Below are positions 56,575 through 64,000 of a stretch of 64,000 nucleotides of DNA, piece after piece. Position 1 is the first letter of the stretch; every line of letters starts with the position of its first letter. Source of the stretch: Nocardioides mangrovi. Its GTDB lineage: Bacteria > Actinomycetota > Actinomycetes > Propionibacteriales > Nocardioidaceae. Where the stretch lies: positions 620,001-684,000 of the forward strand of contig NZ_JAIQZJ010000001.1 in assembly GCF_020073815.1 (NCBI RefSeq), given 5' to 3'. Both the position numbers and the translations under genes were made by a program. Under the pieces are notes generated by a model. That model was not told the origin of the DNA and did not search any database. It saw only the letters and a list, made by a program, of their open reading frames with translations.

Positions 56575-57801
56575 TCAGGCGGACGACCCAGGCTCGAGCC
56601 GTGCGCCGGCCGGGAGGGTGACACCCGCTCCGACGGTCGAACCACGACCGATCAGGGTGATCGCGTCCGGGTCATCGGCGTCGACGTCCGGTGACCCGAC
56701 GACGGCATCGGGCCCGACCACGCAGTCCTGGTCGACGACCGACCAGTCGACCCGAGCGCCCGCCCGGATCCGGGTGTCGCGGAAGACCACGCTGTCGCGC
56801 ACCACCGCACCCGCCTCGACGACCGCGCCCGGGCCGATCACGCTCCGGACCACGGTGCCGCTGACGCACGAGCCCGAGCTGAGCAGGCTGTCGTGCACGT
56901 CCGCGCCGTCCAGCACTCGCGCGGCGGGGCGTTGGCTCTGGTGGCTGAGGATCGGCCAGTCGAGGTCGCCGAGCACGTCGAGGTCGTCGGTCAGGACGTC
57001 GTGGTGCGCGGCGAGGTACTTGTGCGGCTGGCCGAGGTCCTTCCAGTAGCCGGGCATCTCGTGGACGAAGGTGCGGCCCCGCTCGACGAGCCGCGGGACC
57101 AGGTGCTCGCCGTAGTCGCCCAGGCCCGTGTCGCCCTCCTCGGCCTCCGCGCCGAGCTCGCGGTGCAGCTCCTCCAGCACGGGCACGAGAACGTCGGGGT
57201 CGTAGACGAAGATCTCGGTCGCGACCGTCCCGGTCTCCGGGTCGTCGGGCTTGTAGGCGAAGTCCGTGACCCGGCCGTCGTTGTCGGCGACGACCGTGGC
57301 GTGGTCGACGGCCTCCTCGACCGGGATCGTGGTGACCACGATCGTGCACTCCGCGCCGGTGCGCCGGTGCGTCTCGACCGCGTCCATCACGTCGAAGCGG
57401 TAGACGTGGTCGGCACTCATCACGACGAGCGCCTCGGGCGCCTCGGCCATGACCTGGTCGCGGAAGCGGTAGAGCTCGTCCGCGTTGCCCTTCGCGAAGC
57501 CCTCCTCGTCGGTGGCTCCGGTGCCCTCCTGCGGCATCAGCAGCCGGAGGCCGCCGCGGTTGCGGTCGAGGTCCCACGGTCGTCCGTTGGCCACCTCCTC
57601 CCCCAGTCCGGCGCCCTGGAACTGCACCGAGAGCCACACGTCGCTGATGCCGCTGTTGGCGAGGTTGGAGAGCGGGAAGTCGACGAGCTGGAACACTCCC
57701 GCGAACGGCAGCGTCGGCTTCGCGCGCTCCCGCGTCAGGACGTCCATCCGCCCGCCGGCGCCGCCGGCCTGGACGAGGGCGAGCACATGGGACCGAGTCA
57801 T
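56575..57801 (-). CDS. Sugar-1-phosphate nucleotidyltransferase, GlgC-type
   Basis: A 408-residue protein with the glucose-1-phosphate adenylyltransferase layout: LALVQAGGAGGRMDVLTRERAKPTLPFAG (nucleotide loop, 7-35), FPLSNLANSGISDVWLSVQFQ, ALVVMSADHVYRFD and a left-handed beta-helix end (VVRSVIGPGAVVEAGAVVRDSVVFRDTRIRAGA). It departs from housekeeping GlgC (LAGGxGxRLxPLT is changed to QAGGAGGRMDVLT), so it is likely a paralogue; substrate might be glucose-1-phosphate or a related sugar. Begins 53 bases after the serA stop. Confidence 0.85.
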   Translation of the reverse strand: MTRSHVLALVQAGGAGGRMDVLTRERAKPTLPFAGVFQLVDFPLSNLANSGISDVWLSVQFQGAGLGEEVANGRPWDLDRNRGGLRLLMPQEGTGATDEEGFAKGNADELYRFRDQVMAEAPEALVVMSADHVYRFDVMDAVETHRRTGAECTIVVTTIPVEEAVDHATVVADNDGRVTDFAYKPDDPETGTVATEIFVYDPDVLVPVLEELHRELGAEAEEGDTGLGDYGEHLVPRLVERGRTFVHEMPGYWKDLGQPHKYLAAHHDVLTDDLDVLGDLDWPILSHQSQRPAARVLDGADVHDSLLSSGSCVSGTVVRSVIGPGAVVEAGAVVRDSVVFRDTRIRAGARVDWSVVDQDCVVGPDAVVGSPDVDADDPDAITLIGRGSTVGAGVTLPAGARLEPGSSA

Positions 57802-57853
57802 CCCCTGCCCGTGCCCGGTCGGCGGGTCGGGCACACGCCGGCAGGCAACCGGA

Positions 57854-59440
57854 TCAGGCGAGGTTGACGGCCCGCACGGAGGAGGCGTCGATGGCGTGCT
57901 GGATGTCGGCGAGCGCGTCGGCCGGGATCGCGGTGTCGACGGCGAGGGCCACCAGTGCGAGACCGCCCTTCTCCTGCCGGGAGACCTGCATGCCGGCGAT
58001 GTTGATCCCGGCGTCGCCGAGGATCCCGCCGACCGTGCCGACCATGCCCGGTCGGTCGCCGTAGGTGAAGAAGGCGAGGTGCTCGGCGGGCTCGATGTCG
58101 ACGTCGAAGCCGTTGACGGCGACCAGCCGCTCACGCTGGTTGATGCCGATGAGGGTGCCGCTGACCGACACCTGCGAGCCGTCGCCGAGGGTGCCGCGCA
58201 GCGTGATCAGGTTGCGGTGGTCGGGGCTCTCCGGCTCGACGACGAGGCGGACGGCGGTGCCGCGCTCGGCGGCGAGGAGGGGCGCGTTCACGTAGGAGAC
58301 CTGCTCCTCGACGATGTCGGCGAAGACGCCCTTGAGGGCCGCCAGCTCGAGCACCTTGACGTCGTAGTCGGTGATCTCACCGCGCACCTCGACGTCGAGC
58401 TGCTGGGCGACCTCGCCCGCCAGGCCGGTGAAGACGCGGCCGAGCTTCTCGGTGAGCGGGATGCCGGGGCGCACGTCCTCGGCGATCACGCCACCCTGCA
58501 CGTTGACGGCGTCGGGCACCAGCTCGCCGGAGAGCGCGAGCCGGACCGAGCGGGCGACGGCGAGGCCGGCCTTCTCCTGCGCCTCGTGGGTCGACGCTCC
58601 GAGGTGCGGCGTCGCGACGACGTTGTCGAGCTGGAGCAGCGGGCTGTCGGTGCACGGCTCCTCGGCGAAGACGTCGAGGCCGGCCGCCGCGATCCGCCCC
58701 TCCTTGAGCGCGGCGTAGAGAGCCGTCTCGTCCACGATCCCGCCGCGGGCCGCGTTGACGAGCACCAGCGAGGGCTTGGCGCGGGCCAGCTGGGCGGTGC
58801 CGACCAGGCCGATGGTCTCGGGCGTGCGCGGCAGGTGGACCGACATGAAGTCGGACTCGGCCACCAGGGTGTCGAGGTCGACGAGGCGTACGCCGAGCTG
58901 CGCGGCCCGGCCCGCCTGCACGTAGGGGTCGTGGGCGATGACCTGCATGCCGAACGGCGCGAGGCGCTGGGCGACCAGCACCCCGATCCGGCCGAGGCCG
59001 AGGATGCCGAGGGTCTTGCCGTGGAGCTCGGTGCCGGTGAAACGGGCCGCCCGCCACTCGCCCCGGCGCAGCGCCGCGTGGGCCGGTGCGACGTGACGCG
59101 CCGCGGCGAGCATCAGCGCGACGGCGTACTCGGCGGCGGAGACGGCGTTGGAGGTCGGCGCGTTGACGACCATGACGCCGGCCTGGGTGGCGGCGCGGAC
59201 GTCGACGTTCTCGAGACCGACCCCGGCGCGGGCCACGACCTTGAGGCGGCGGGCGGCGGCGAGCACCTCGGGGTCGACCCGCGTCGCCGACCGCACGAGC
59301 AGGGCGTCCGCATCGGCGACCGCCGCCAGCAGCGCGGCGCGGTCGGCCCCGTCGCAGTGACGGATCTCGAAGTCGGGGCCGAGCGCCGCGACGGTGGCGG
59401 GGCTCAGCTCCTCGGCGATGAGAACGACGGGAAGGCTCAC
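57854..59440 (-). CDS. serA: D-3-phosphoglycerate dehydrogenase
   Basis: A 528-residue type I enzyme (long form with ASB and ACT domains), first step of serine synthesis. VLIAEELSPATVAALG, LVRSATRVDPEVL, GKTLGILGLGRIGVLVAQRL (NAD site), NAARGGIVDETAL, AAGLDVFAEEPC and HLGASTHEAQEKAG (His of the His-Glu pair) in the catalytic half; from 325 the regulatory half, ending in an ACT (PGMVGTVGGILGDAGINIAGMQVSR), where serine would inhibit. GTG start at 59440. Transcribed away from the ABC-F gene. Confidence 0.97.
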   Translation of the reverse strand: MSLPVVLIAEELSPATVAALGPDFEIRHCDGADRAALLAAVADADALLVRSATRVDPEVLAAARRLKVVARAGVGLENVDVRAATQAGVMVVNAPTSNAVSAAEYAVALMLAAARHVAPAHAALRRGEWRAARFTGTELHGKTLGILGLGRIGVLVAQRLAPFGMQVIAHDPYVQAGRAAQLGVRLVDLDTLVAESDFMSVHLPRTPETIGLVGTAQLARAKPSLVLVNAARGGIVDETALYAALKEGRIAAAGLDVFAEEPCTDSPLLQLDNVVATPHLGASTHEAQEKAGLAVARSVRLALSGELVPDAVNVQGGVIAEDVRPGIPLTEKLGRVFTGLAGEVAQQLDVEVRGEITDYDVKVLELAALKGVFADIVEEQVSYVNAPLLAAERGTAVRLVVEPESPDHRNLITLRGTLGDGSQVSVSGTLIGINQRERLVAVNGFDVDIEPAEHLAFFTYGDRPGMVGTVGGILGDAGINIAGMQVSRQEKGGLALVALAVDTAIPADALADIQHAIDASSVRAVNLA

Positions 59441-59602
59441 AGCGTGGGTCCTCGACAGCAGGTGAGTAAGGGGCTGCACGACGCTGTGCTCCGCACGACT
59501 GTACCCGAGCGAGGTCCGTAATCCGGTGGCGTCCGCCGGCACGGCCGACCTACCCTCGACGGCGTCCCATCGCCGAGACCGAGGCAGGCCCCGTTGGAGC
59601 TC

Positions 59603-59627
59603 TGAGGTGTCCCTGACCACCACCTCA
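59603..59627 (+). promoter_or_regulatory. Small hairpin before the ABC-F ribosome site
   Basis: TGAGGTG (59603-59609) and CACCTCA (59621-59627) flank an 11-base loop, and GGAG (59633) lies just after. The 7-bp stem sits in the leader of the ABC-F gene. ABC-F antibiotic-resistance genes are commonly controlled by leader attenuation, but no leader peptide or U-tract is clear here. Confidence 0.4.
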
Positions 59628-59643
59628 CTTCTGGAGCTTCCGC

Positions 59644-61209
59644 ATGCCCGCATCCACCTCTGTCATCAGCGCGTCCGGCCTCGGCTTCGCCTGGCCCGAC
59701 GGCACTCAGGTCCTCGACGACCTCGACCTCCTGGTCAGCCCCGGCCGCTCCGGACTGGTCGGCGTCAACGGCGCCGGGAAGTCCACCCTCCTCCGGCTGG
59801 TGGCGGGCGTCCTGCGCCCGACCGCCGGCCACCTCTCCGTCGCCGGCGAGGTCGGCTACCTGCCGCAGGACCTCACCCTCGACGTCGCCGAGCCGGTCGA
59901 GGACTTCCTCGGGATCGGCGGCGTACGCCGTGCGGTCCGGGCCGTCGAGGCGGGCGACGTCGAGCCGGCGGAGATGGCTGAGCACCTCGACACGATCGGC
60001 GACGACTGGGACGTCGACGAGCGCGCGGTCGCCGAGCTGGCCCGGCTCGGCCTGCCCGCCGACGTCCTCGACCGGCGGCTCGGCGAGCTGTCCGGCGGCG
60101 AGGTCACCCAGCTCGGGCTGGCCCGGCTGCTGCTGCGCCGGCCCGAGGTGCTGCTGCTCGACGAGCCGACCAACAACCTCGACGCCGACGCCCGGCAGCG
60201 CCTCTACGACGTCGTCGACGGCTGGACCCGGTCGCTGCTGGTGGTCAGTCACGACCGCGACCTGCTCGAGCGAATGGACCGGATCGGCGACCTGCGCGGC
60301 GGGTCGGTCCGCTGGTACGGCGGCGGCTACTCGTCGTACGCAGCCCAGGTCGCCGACGAGCAGCAGGCCGCGCGACAGGCCGTGGTGACGGCGAGGGCCG
60401 ACCTGCGCAAGCAGCGCAACGAGCGGGTCGAGGCCGAGCGGCAGCTCGCCCAGCGTCGCCGTACCGCCAAGAAGGCCGAGCTGACCACGGGGCTCGGCAA
60501 GGCGGCGATCAACGCCAAGCGGCAGCAGGCCGAGGAGTCGGCGGCGCGCTACCGACGGGTCCAGGACGACCGCGTCGACCAGGCCCGCGGACGGCTCGAC
60601 GACGCCGAGGCGCGGCTGCGCGAGGACCGGGAGATCCGGGTCGACCTCCCCGGCACCGAGGTGCCGCGCGGCCGGGTCGTGCTGGCGACCGACGCGCTCT
60701 CGGTCAACGGCCCGGACCGGATCGGCGTGGTCGGCCCGAACGGGTCGGGCAAGACCACGCTCCTGCGCGCGCTCGCCGGTGAGGCGCTGGTGCCGGTCGC
60801 TTTCCTCCCCCAGCGGCTCGACGTGCTCGACGACGAGGACACGGTGGTCGGCAACGTCGCCCGCCGGGCTCCCGGCGCCGACGCCAACACGGTCCGCGCC
60901 CGACTGGCCCGCTTCCTCTTCCGGGGCTCGGCGGCCGACCGGCGGGTCGGCGACCTGTCCGGCGGCGAGCGCTTCCGCGCGACCCTGGCGGCACTGCTGC
61001 TGGCCGACCCGGCGCCGCAGCTGCTGCTCCTCGACGAGCCGACCAACAACCTCGACTTCGCGTCGTACGACGCGCTCGTCTCGGCGCTGGAGTCCTATCG
61101 GGGGGCGCTCGTCGTGGTCAGCCACGACCCGGCGTTCCTCGACGACATCGGGGTGGACCGGATCGTCGACCTCGGGCCGGAGGCGGGCGACCCGGCGCAC
61201 GGGGCCTGA
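59644..61209 (+). CDS. ABC-F type ATP-binding protein
   Basis: A 521-residue tandem ABC protein without membrane domains. NBD1: [42 protein letters not shown]2: [39 protein letters not shown]. The linker 240-320 is Gln/Arg/Lys-rich and helical (the PtIM-type interdomain region that reaches into the ribosome). ABC-F proteins free stalled ribosomes or protect them from antibiotics; which applies here is unknown. Start with GGAG 7 bases before the ATG. Confidence 0.9.
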   Translation: MPASTSVISASGLGFAWPDGTQVLDDLDLLVSPGRSGLVGVNGAGKSTLLRLVAGVLRPTAGHLSVAGEVGYLPQDLTLDVAEPVEDFLGIGGVRRAVRAVEAGDVEPAEMAEHLDTIGDDWDVDERAVAELARLGLPADVLDRRLGELSGGEVTQLGLARLLLRRPEVLLLDEPTNNLDADARQRLYDVVDGWTRSLLVVSHDRDLLERMDRIGDLRGGSVRWYGGGYSSYAAQVADEQQAARQAVVTARADLRKQRNERVEAERQLAQRRRTAKKAELTTGLGKAAINAKRQQAEESAARYRRVQDDRVDQARGRLDDAEARLREDREIRVDLPGTEVPRGRVVLATDALSVNGPDRIGVVGPNGSGKTTLLRALAGEALVPVAFLPQRLDVLDDEDTVVGNVARRAPGADANTVRARLARFLFRGSAADRRVGDLSGGERFRATLAALLLADPAPQLLLLDEPTNNLDFASYDALVSALESYRGALVVVSHDPAFLDDIGVDRIVDLGPEAGDPAHGA

Positions 61210-61216
61210 CCGCCGT

Positions 61217-61298
61217 ACTTCTCAGGCTTCCCTGTCACTTCTCAGGCGTTGCAACGCCTGAGAAGTGCGGCATTCACCGGTGCACCGGTGAATGCCGC
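61217..61298. repeat. Two perfect palindromes after the ABC-F gene
   Basis: ACTTCTCAGGC occurs at 61217, then the 30-bp perfect palindrome ACTTCTCAGGCGTTG... (61237-61266) repeats the word and its mirror, and a second 32-bp perfect palindrome (61267-61298, GCGGCATTCACCGGTG and its mirror) follows directly. All lie between a stop (61209) and the next start (61366) on the plus strand. No U-tract. Confidence 0.9.
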
Positions 61299-61365
61299 AC
61301 CCGCCCGGTTGCGCGCCCGACTTATCCAGGTGCGGGGACTCATCGGAGCCTGCCAGGGTGGCGAG

Positions 61366-61896
61366 GTGCATCTCGAGACCGAACGCCTGCTGATCCGGCC
61401 GTGGCGGCACGACGAGGCCCCGCGGATGCTCGACATCCAGAGCCGCATGGAGGTCATGCAGTGGCTCGGCGACGGTGAGCCGGTGCTGATGAAGACCCTC
61501 GACGAGGCGCGGGCGCGCATCGACAAGTACGCCGCCAAGGACGACCCGCCCCGCGGCCAGTGGGCGATCGAGCGCGTCGAGGACGGCGTCGTCGTCGGCA
61601 CCACGGCGCTGCTGACGCTGCCCAACGACGAGCACGGCGAGGTCGAGATCGGCTGGCACCTACACCCCGACTCGTGGGGCCGCGGCTACGCGAGCGAGGC
61701 GGCGCGGGCGGTGCTCGGCCACGGGTTCGCCGGCGGGCTGCCCGAGATCATCGCGGTGTCGCACACGAACAACGACCCGTCGATCGCGGTGATGCGGCGG
61801 ATCGGGATGACCGACCACGGCGTCGTGCACACCTGGTACGAGGAGCCGTCCCGGTGCTTCGTGATGACCGCCGAGGAGTGGGCGGCGCAGCACTAG
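61366..61896 (+). CDS. GNAT acetyltransferase (RimJ/RimL type)
   Basis: A 176-residue protein with a GTG start (VHLETERLLIRPWRHDEAPRML), the usual opening of RimJ-like GNATs, preceded by AGGGTGG. Acetyl-CoA motif A: EVEIGWHLHPDSWGRGYASEAARAVLGHGF, motif B: ISVAVSHTNNDPSIAVMRRIGM (written in the protein as IIAVSHTNNDPSIAVMRRIG). May acetylate a ribosomal protein N-terminus or a small amine. An upstream in-frame ATG would fall inside the palindrome and is unlikely. Confidence 0.9.
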   Translation: MHLETERLLIRPWRHDEAPRMLDIQSRMEVMQWLGDGEPVLMKTLDEARARIDKYAAKDDPPRGQWAIERVEDGVVVGTTALLTLPNDEHGEVEIGWHLHPDSWGRGYASEAARAVLGHGFAGGLPEIIAVSHTNNDPSIAVMRRIGMTDHGVVHTWYEEPSRCFVMTAEEWAAQH

Positions 61897-61923
61897 CGTC
61901 CTCGTGGCCACGGACGGCACGGC

Positions 61924-62757
61924 TCATCCACGCAGCGTGGCGAGGACGTCGTCGAGCAGCGGCGTGCCCGGGCGCCGCCCGACCTCGCGGAACCACTCGT
62001 GGCCGAGGACGAGCCGCCCGACCGGGCGAGGCAGCCGCAGGAGGAGGGCCAGCGTGCGGGTGTCCCCCACGCGCGCTCCGGCGGCCTGGCTGACGTGGGC
62101 GCCCAGCGCGGCCTCCTTGGCTGCCAGGTGGGCGCGGACGTCGACGCGGTGGGTGAGCTCGCTGCGCGGGGTGTACGCCGCGCGCACGTCGGGCAGCTCC
62201 GGCACGGGGAGGAGCCGCGACAGTCGTCGGAGCAGTCCGACCGCGCCGACGAGGTGCGTGCGGTCGAGCGTCGCCTCGAGCAGCAGCGGCGTGCCCGCGA
62301 TCTCGGCGGCACGGGCACCGACGCGGTGCACCTGCACGTGGTCCGGATGGCCGTAGCCGCCGGCCGCGTCGTACGTCGTCAGCACGTCGGCGTCCTCCTC
62401 CCGCAGCAGCGCGGCGAGCCGCTGCGCGACGGGCTCGGTCGCGAGCTCGCTGAACGAGCCGGGGTCCACCGGTCCCGGGGCGCCCCAACCGGAGTCGCGG
62501 TAGTCGAGGCACTCGACCCGGGCCGCCCCGATCGCGCGGGCGGACTCCTCGAGCTCGCGGAGCCGCCGCGCGCCGAGCCCCGCGCCGGACCAGCCGTGCC
62601 CGGTCAGCCCCGCCTCGCCCGCGGTCGCGGTCACCAACACGACCCGGTGCCCCTCGGCGGCGAGACGCGCCAGCGTCCCCGCGGTCAGCAGCGCCTCGTC
62701 GTCGGGATGGGCGTGGAAGGAGACGACCGTGAAGGGACCGGGGCGCGCGCTGGTCAT
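61924..62757 (-). CDS. PIG-L/LmbE-family deacetylase
   Basis: A 277-residue zinc deacetylase. VVSFHAHPDDEALLTAGTLARLAAEGHRV: HAHPDDE at 15-21 supplies two metal ligands and the catalytic Asp, and YGHPDHVQVHRVG near 140 gives the third. Relatives are MshB/Mca (mycothiol) and GlcNAc-PI deacetylases; sequence alone does not show which. It overlaps the small membrane gene upstream by ATGA, and that one overlaps the PAP2 gene, making a three-gene operon. Confidence 0.87.
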   Translation of the reverse strand: MTSARPGPFTVVSFHAHPDDEALLTAGTLARLAAEGHRVVLVTATAGEAGLTGHGWSGAGLGARRLRELEESARAIGAARVECLDYRDSGWGAPGPVDPGSFSELATEPVAQRLAALLREEDADVLTTYDAAGGYGHPDHVQVHRVGARAAEIAGTPLLLEATLDRTHLVGAVGLLRRLSRLLPVPELPDVRAAYTPRSELTHRVDVRAHLAAKEAALGAHVSQAAGARVGDTRTLALLLRLPRPVGRLVLGHEWFREVGRRPGTPLLDDVLATLRG

Positions 62758-63047
62758 CGGCGGTCCCCGGTGTGGGGGACGAACGACGGCACCAGGCAGA
62801 GCAGGACCAGTCCGATGCCGAGCCCGAGCAGCCCGAGCTGGCCGATCCCGACCAGGGCGGTGACCACGACGGCCGCGGCCACCGGAAGGCGCACCACGTC
62901 CCGGCTGCGGACCCGTCCGCCGATCGCGATCAGCAGTCCGGCGAGGGCGGCGAGCGCCACCAGCAGGGCGAGCGCGAGCGGGTGCGAGCGCAGCACGGCG
63001 ACCGCCACCAGGGCGCACGTGAGCGCGAGCGCGATCAGGCGGCGCAC
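62754..63047 (-). CDS. Small membrane protein in PAP2/PIG-L operon
   Basis: A 97-residue protein with a GTG start (VRRLIALALTCALVAVAVLRSHPLALALLVALAALAGLLIAIGG), then a short basic loop (RVRSRD) and VVRLPVAAAVVVTALVGIGQLGLLGLGIGLVLLCLVPSF: four short hydrophobic helices. Start overlaps the PAP2 coding end by 13 bases; its stop overlaps the PIG-L start (ATGA). No known domain; a small partner in a membrane lipid or glycan pathway would fit the context. Confidence 0.7.
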   Translation of the reverse strand: MRRLIALALTCALVAVAVLRSHPLALALLVALAALAGLLIAIGGRVRSRDVVRLPVAAAVVVTALVGIGQLGLLGLGIGLVLLCLVPSFVPHTGDRR

Positions 63048-64000
63048 GTCGGGCGTCCCACCGGGTTGCGCCGCGGGTCGATGGTCAGCCGGCCGAGGAC
63101 GACGGCGACGGCGCCGATCGCCAGACCGGCGAGGTCGTCGACGGCGAAGTGCCAGCCGAGGTAGACGGTCGCGACCAGCGTGCCGACGAGGAACACCGAC
63201 AGGACGATGGTGGTGCGACGTAGCCGGTAGTAGGCCGCCATCAGAACGATGACCGTCGTGATGGCCACGTGCAGGCTGGCGAACGCCGAGATCTGGGCGA
63301 ACGCGTCGTGTGCGGCCGGGTCGGCGAGCAGGTCGTCGCGCTGCGCCAGGTAGAGCGCCTGGGTGCGCGTCACGATGCTGACGGGCAGACCGGCGAAGTC
63401 CTGGGGGCTCTCGTGGAACGGGCCCAGCGACGGGATCGCGTAGTAGGACACCGTGCCGAGGACCCACGCCCAGCACATCGCCGCGATGAAGACCGCGCCC
63501 TCCCGCACCCGGTCGGCGAGGACGACCGCGGCGACGAAGGAGACGGTCACCAGCGTCGGGAAGGACTCGTAGACCCCGATCAGCACCCACGCGGCGACCC
63601 CCTCGCCGAGCACGTCGTGCAGCAGCACCGCCGGGGTGTGGCCGAGGAAGAGCCACTGGTCGACGCGGGCGAGCAGCGCGTCGCGCGGGGCGTTGAGCAC
63701 GTCCCAGCTCTTGAGGTTGTGGTAGCAGAAGTAGACGAGGTGGTAGCAGACGAGCGCGGCCCAGGCGAGCCCGAGGCGCCGCGCGGTCCACCGCCGCCGA
63801 GCGGTGCGCACGACCTCGCGACCGCTGCGGACGCTGCGGCCGTCGCGGTGGGTCCGCACGACAGCGTCGACGACGACCAGCACGGCGAAGACGCCGACGC
63901 TGATGGCCATCTTGCCCACCAGGTACTGACCTCCGGGGTCGCGCAGTCCGATGCCGACCGCGTGGGAACGCCACAGCGTGACCGCGCCGAAGACGACCAC
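63035..64000 (-). CDS. PAP2-superfamily membrane protein (5' end may lie beyond the window)
   Basis: At least 321 residues, with the frame still open at the right edge; GTG at 64000 might be the start but the protein may extend further. About six hydrophobic helices. PAP2 (type 2 phosphatidic acid phosphatase, PAP2_3/inositolphosphotransferase Aur1-like group) catalytic block: SAFASLHVAITTVIVLMAA, then GWHFAVDDLAG with the His and Asp. It would hydrolyse or transfer lipid phosphate at the membrane. Coupled downstream to a small membrane protein and a PIG-L deacetylase. Confidence 0.82.
   Translation of the reverse strand: MVVFGAVTLWRSHAVGIGLRDPGGQYLVGKMAISVGVFAVLVVVDAVVRTHRDGRSVRSGREVVRTARRRWTARRLGLAWAALVCYHLVYFCYHNLKSWDVLNAPRDALLARVDQWLFLGHTPAVLLHDVLGEGVAAWVLIGVYESFPTLVTVSFVAAVVLADRVREGAVFIAAMCWAWVLGTVSYYAIPSLGPFHESPQDFAGLPVSIVTRTQALYLAQRDDLLADPAAHDAFAQISAFASLHVAITTVIVLMAAYYRLRRTTIVLSVFLVGTLVATVYLGWHFAVDDLAGLAIGAVAVVLGRLTIDPRRNPVGRPTCAA

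Noticed and set aside
59526..59981. A leader peptide gene overlapping the ABC-F start
   Set aside because: The frame has no stop near the gene start and continues as an Arg/Pro-rich shadow well into the ABC-F coding region.

Overview
The window is high-GC (roughly 70-75% by eye), densely packed actinobacterial chromosome. GTG and TTG starts are common, stop/start overlaps of four bases (ATGA, GTGA, TTGA) link many genes, and iron boxes fit the DtxR/IdeR type. Gene content (desferrioxamine genes, NDMA-dependent alcohol dehydrogenase, SCO6745-type and DUF6325/SHOCT proteins) suggests a soil actinomycete, most likely Nocardioidaceae. That placement is an inference from protein character; no rRNA or other decisive marker is present. 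I see no prophage, insertion sequence, CRISPR array or replication origin.

Layout. 1-8.1 kb: end of a drug-type MFS transporter, a run of small SHOCT/DUF6325/CYTH proteins, a large LuxR/MalT-type regulator and a membrane-anchored SGNH hydrolase. 8.2-11.7 kb: tRNA-Glu(CTC), tRNA-Gln(CTG), a CPBP protease, gltX and a fumarylacetoacetase-family hydrolase, all on the minus strand. 11.8-15.7 kb: a secreted penicillin-acylase-type Ntn hydrolase and small conserved genes. 15.8-22.6 kb: an IdeR-box-controlled desferrioxamine operon (desA, desB and a fused desC-desD) followed by translationally coupled small genes. 23.7-26.2 kb: a TetR regulator divergent from the biotin uptake operon bioY-bioM-bioN. 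26.3-33.1 kb: accessory enzymes, including an AAC(2')-I-type acetyltransferase, and an NDMA-type alcohol dehydrogenase. 33.1-39.1 kb: branched-chain amino acid genes cimA, ilvE and leuB, with a Ser/Thr kinase between cimA and ilvE. 39.5-53.5 kb: O-methyltransferase, ferric-reductase-like protein and a series of divergent regulator/enzyme pairs (MocR/YczE, HxlR/DoxX, MarR/quinone oxidoreductase, LysR/SDR). 53.5-64 kb: small enzymes, arylamine N-acetyltransferase, a GlgC-type nucleotidyltransferase, serA, an ABC-F ATPase, and a PAP2/membrane/PIG-L operon cut by the right edge.

How genes work together. CimA makes citramalate (the threonine-independent route to 2-ketobutyrate and isoleucine), LeuB oxidises isopropylmalate or methylmalate, and IlvE does the last transamination. 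cimA has a clear attenuator: a nine-residue leader peptide with three consecutive Ile codons, then hairpins and a U-tract terminator. A second possible leader peptide lies upstream of leuB. Iron shortage should de-repress desABCD; a second IdeR box lies downstream of ilvE just before a hairpin, where it could drive a small RNA. GltX is adjacent to the two tRNAs it would charge if, as in most actinobacteria, glutaminyl-tRNA is made through misacylation and GatCAB.

The most unusual non-coding feature is a set of intergenic multi-palindromes (11.8, 22.7, 26.3, 55.3 and 61.2 kb). Each is built from its own repeated or mirrored word, has no U-tract, and lies just after gene 3' ends. Assignments rest on reading motifs and recalled family features; no database search was run.
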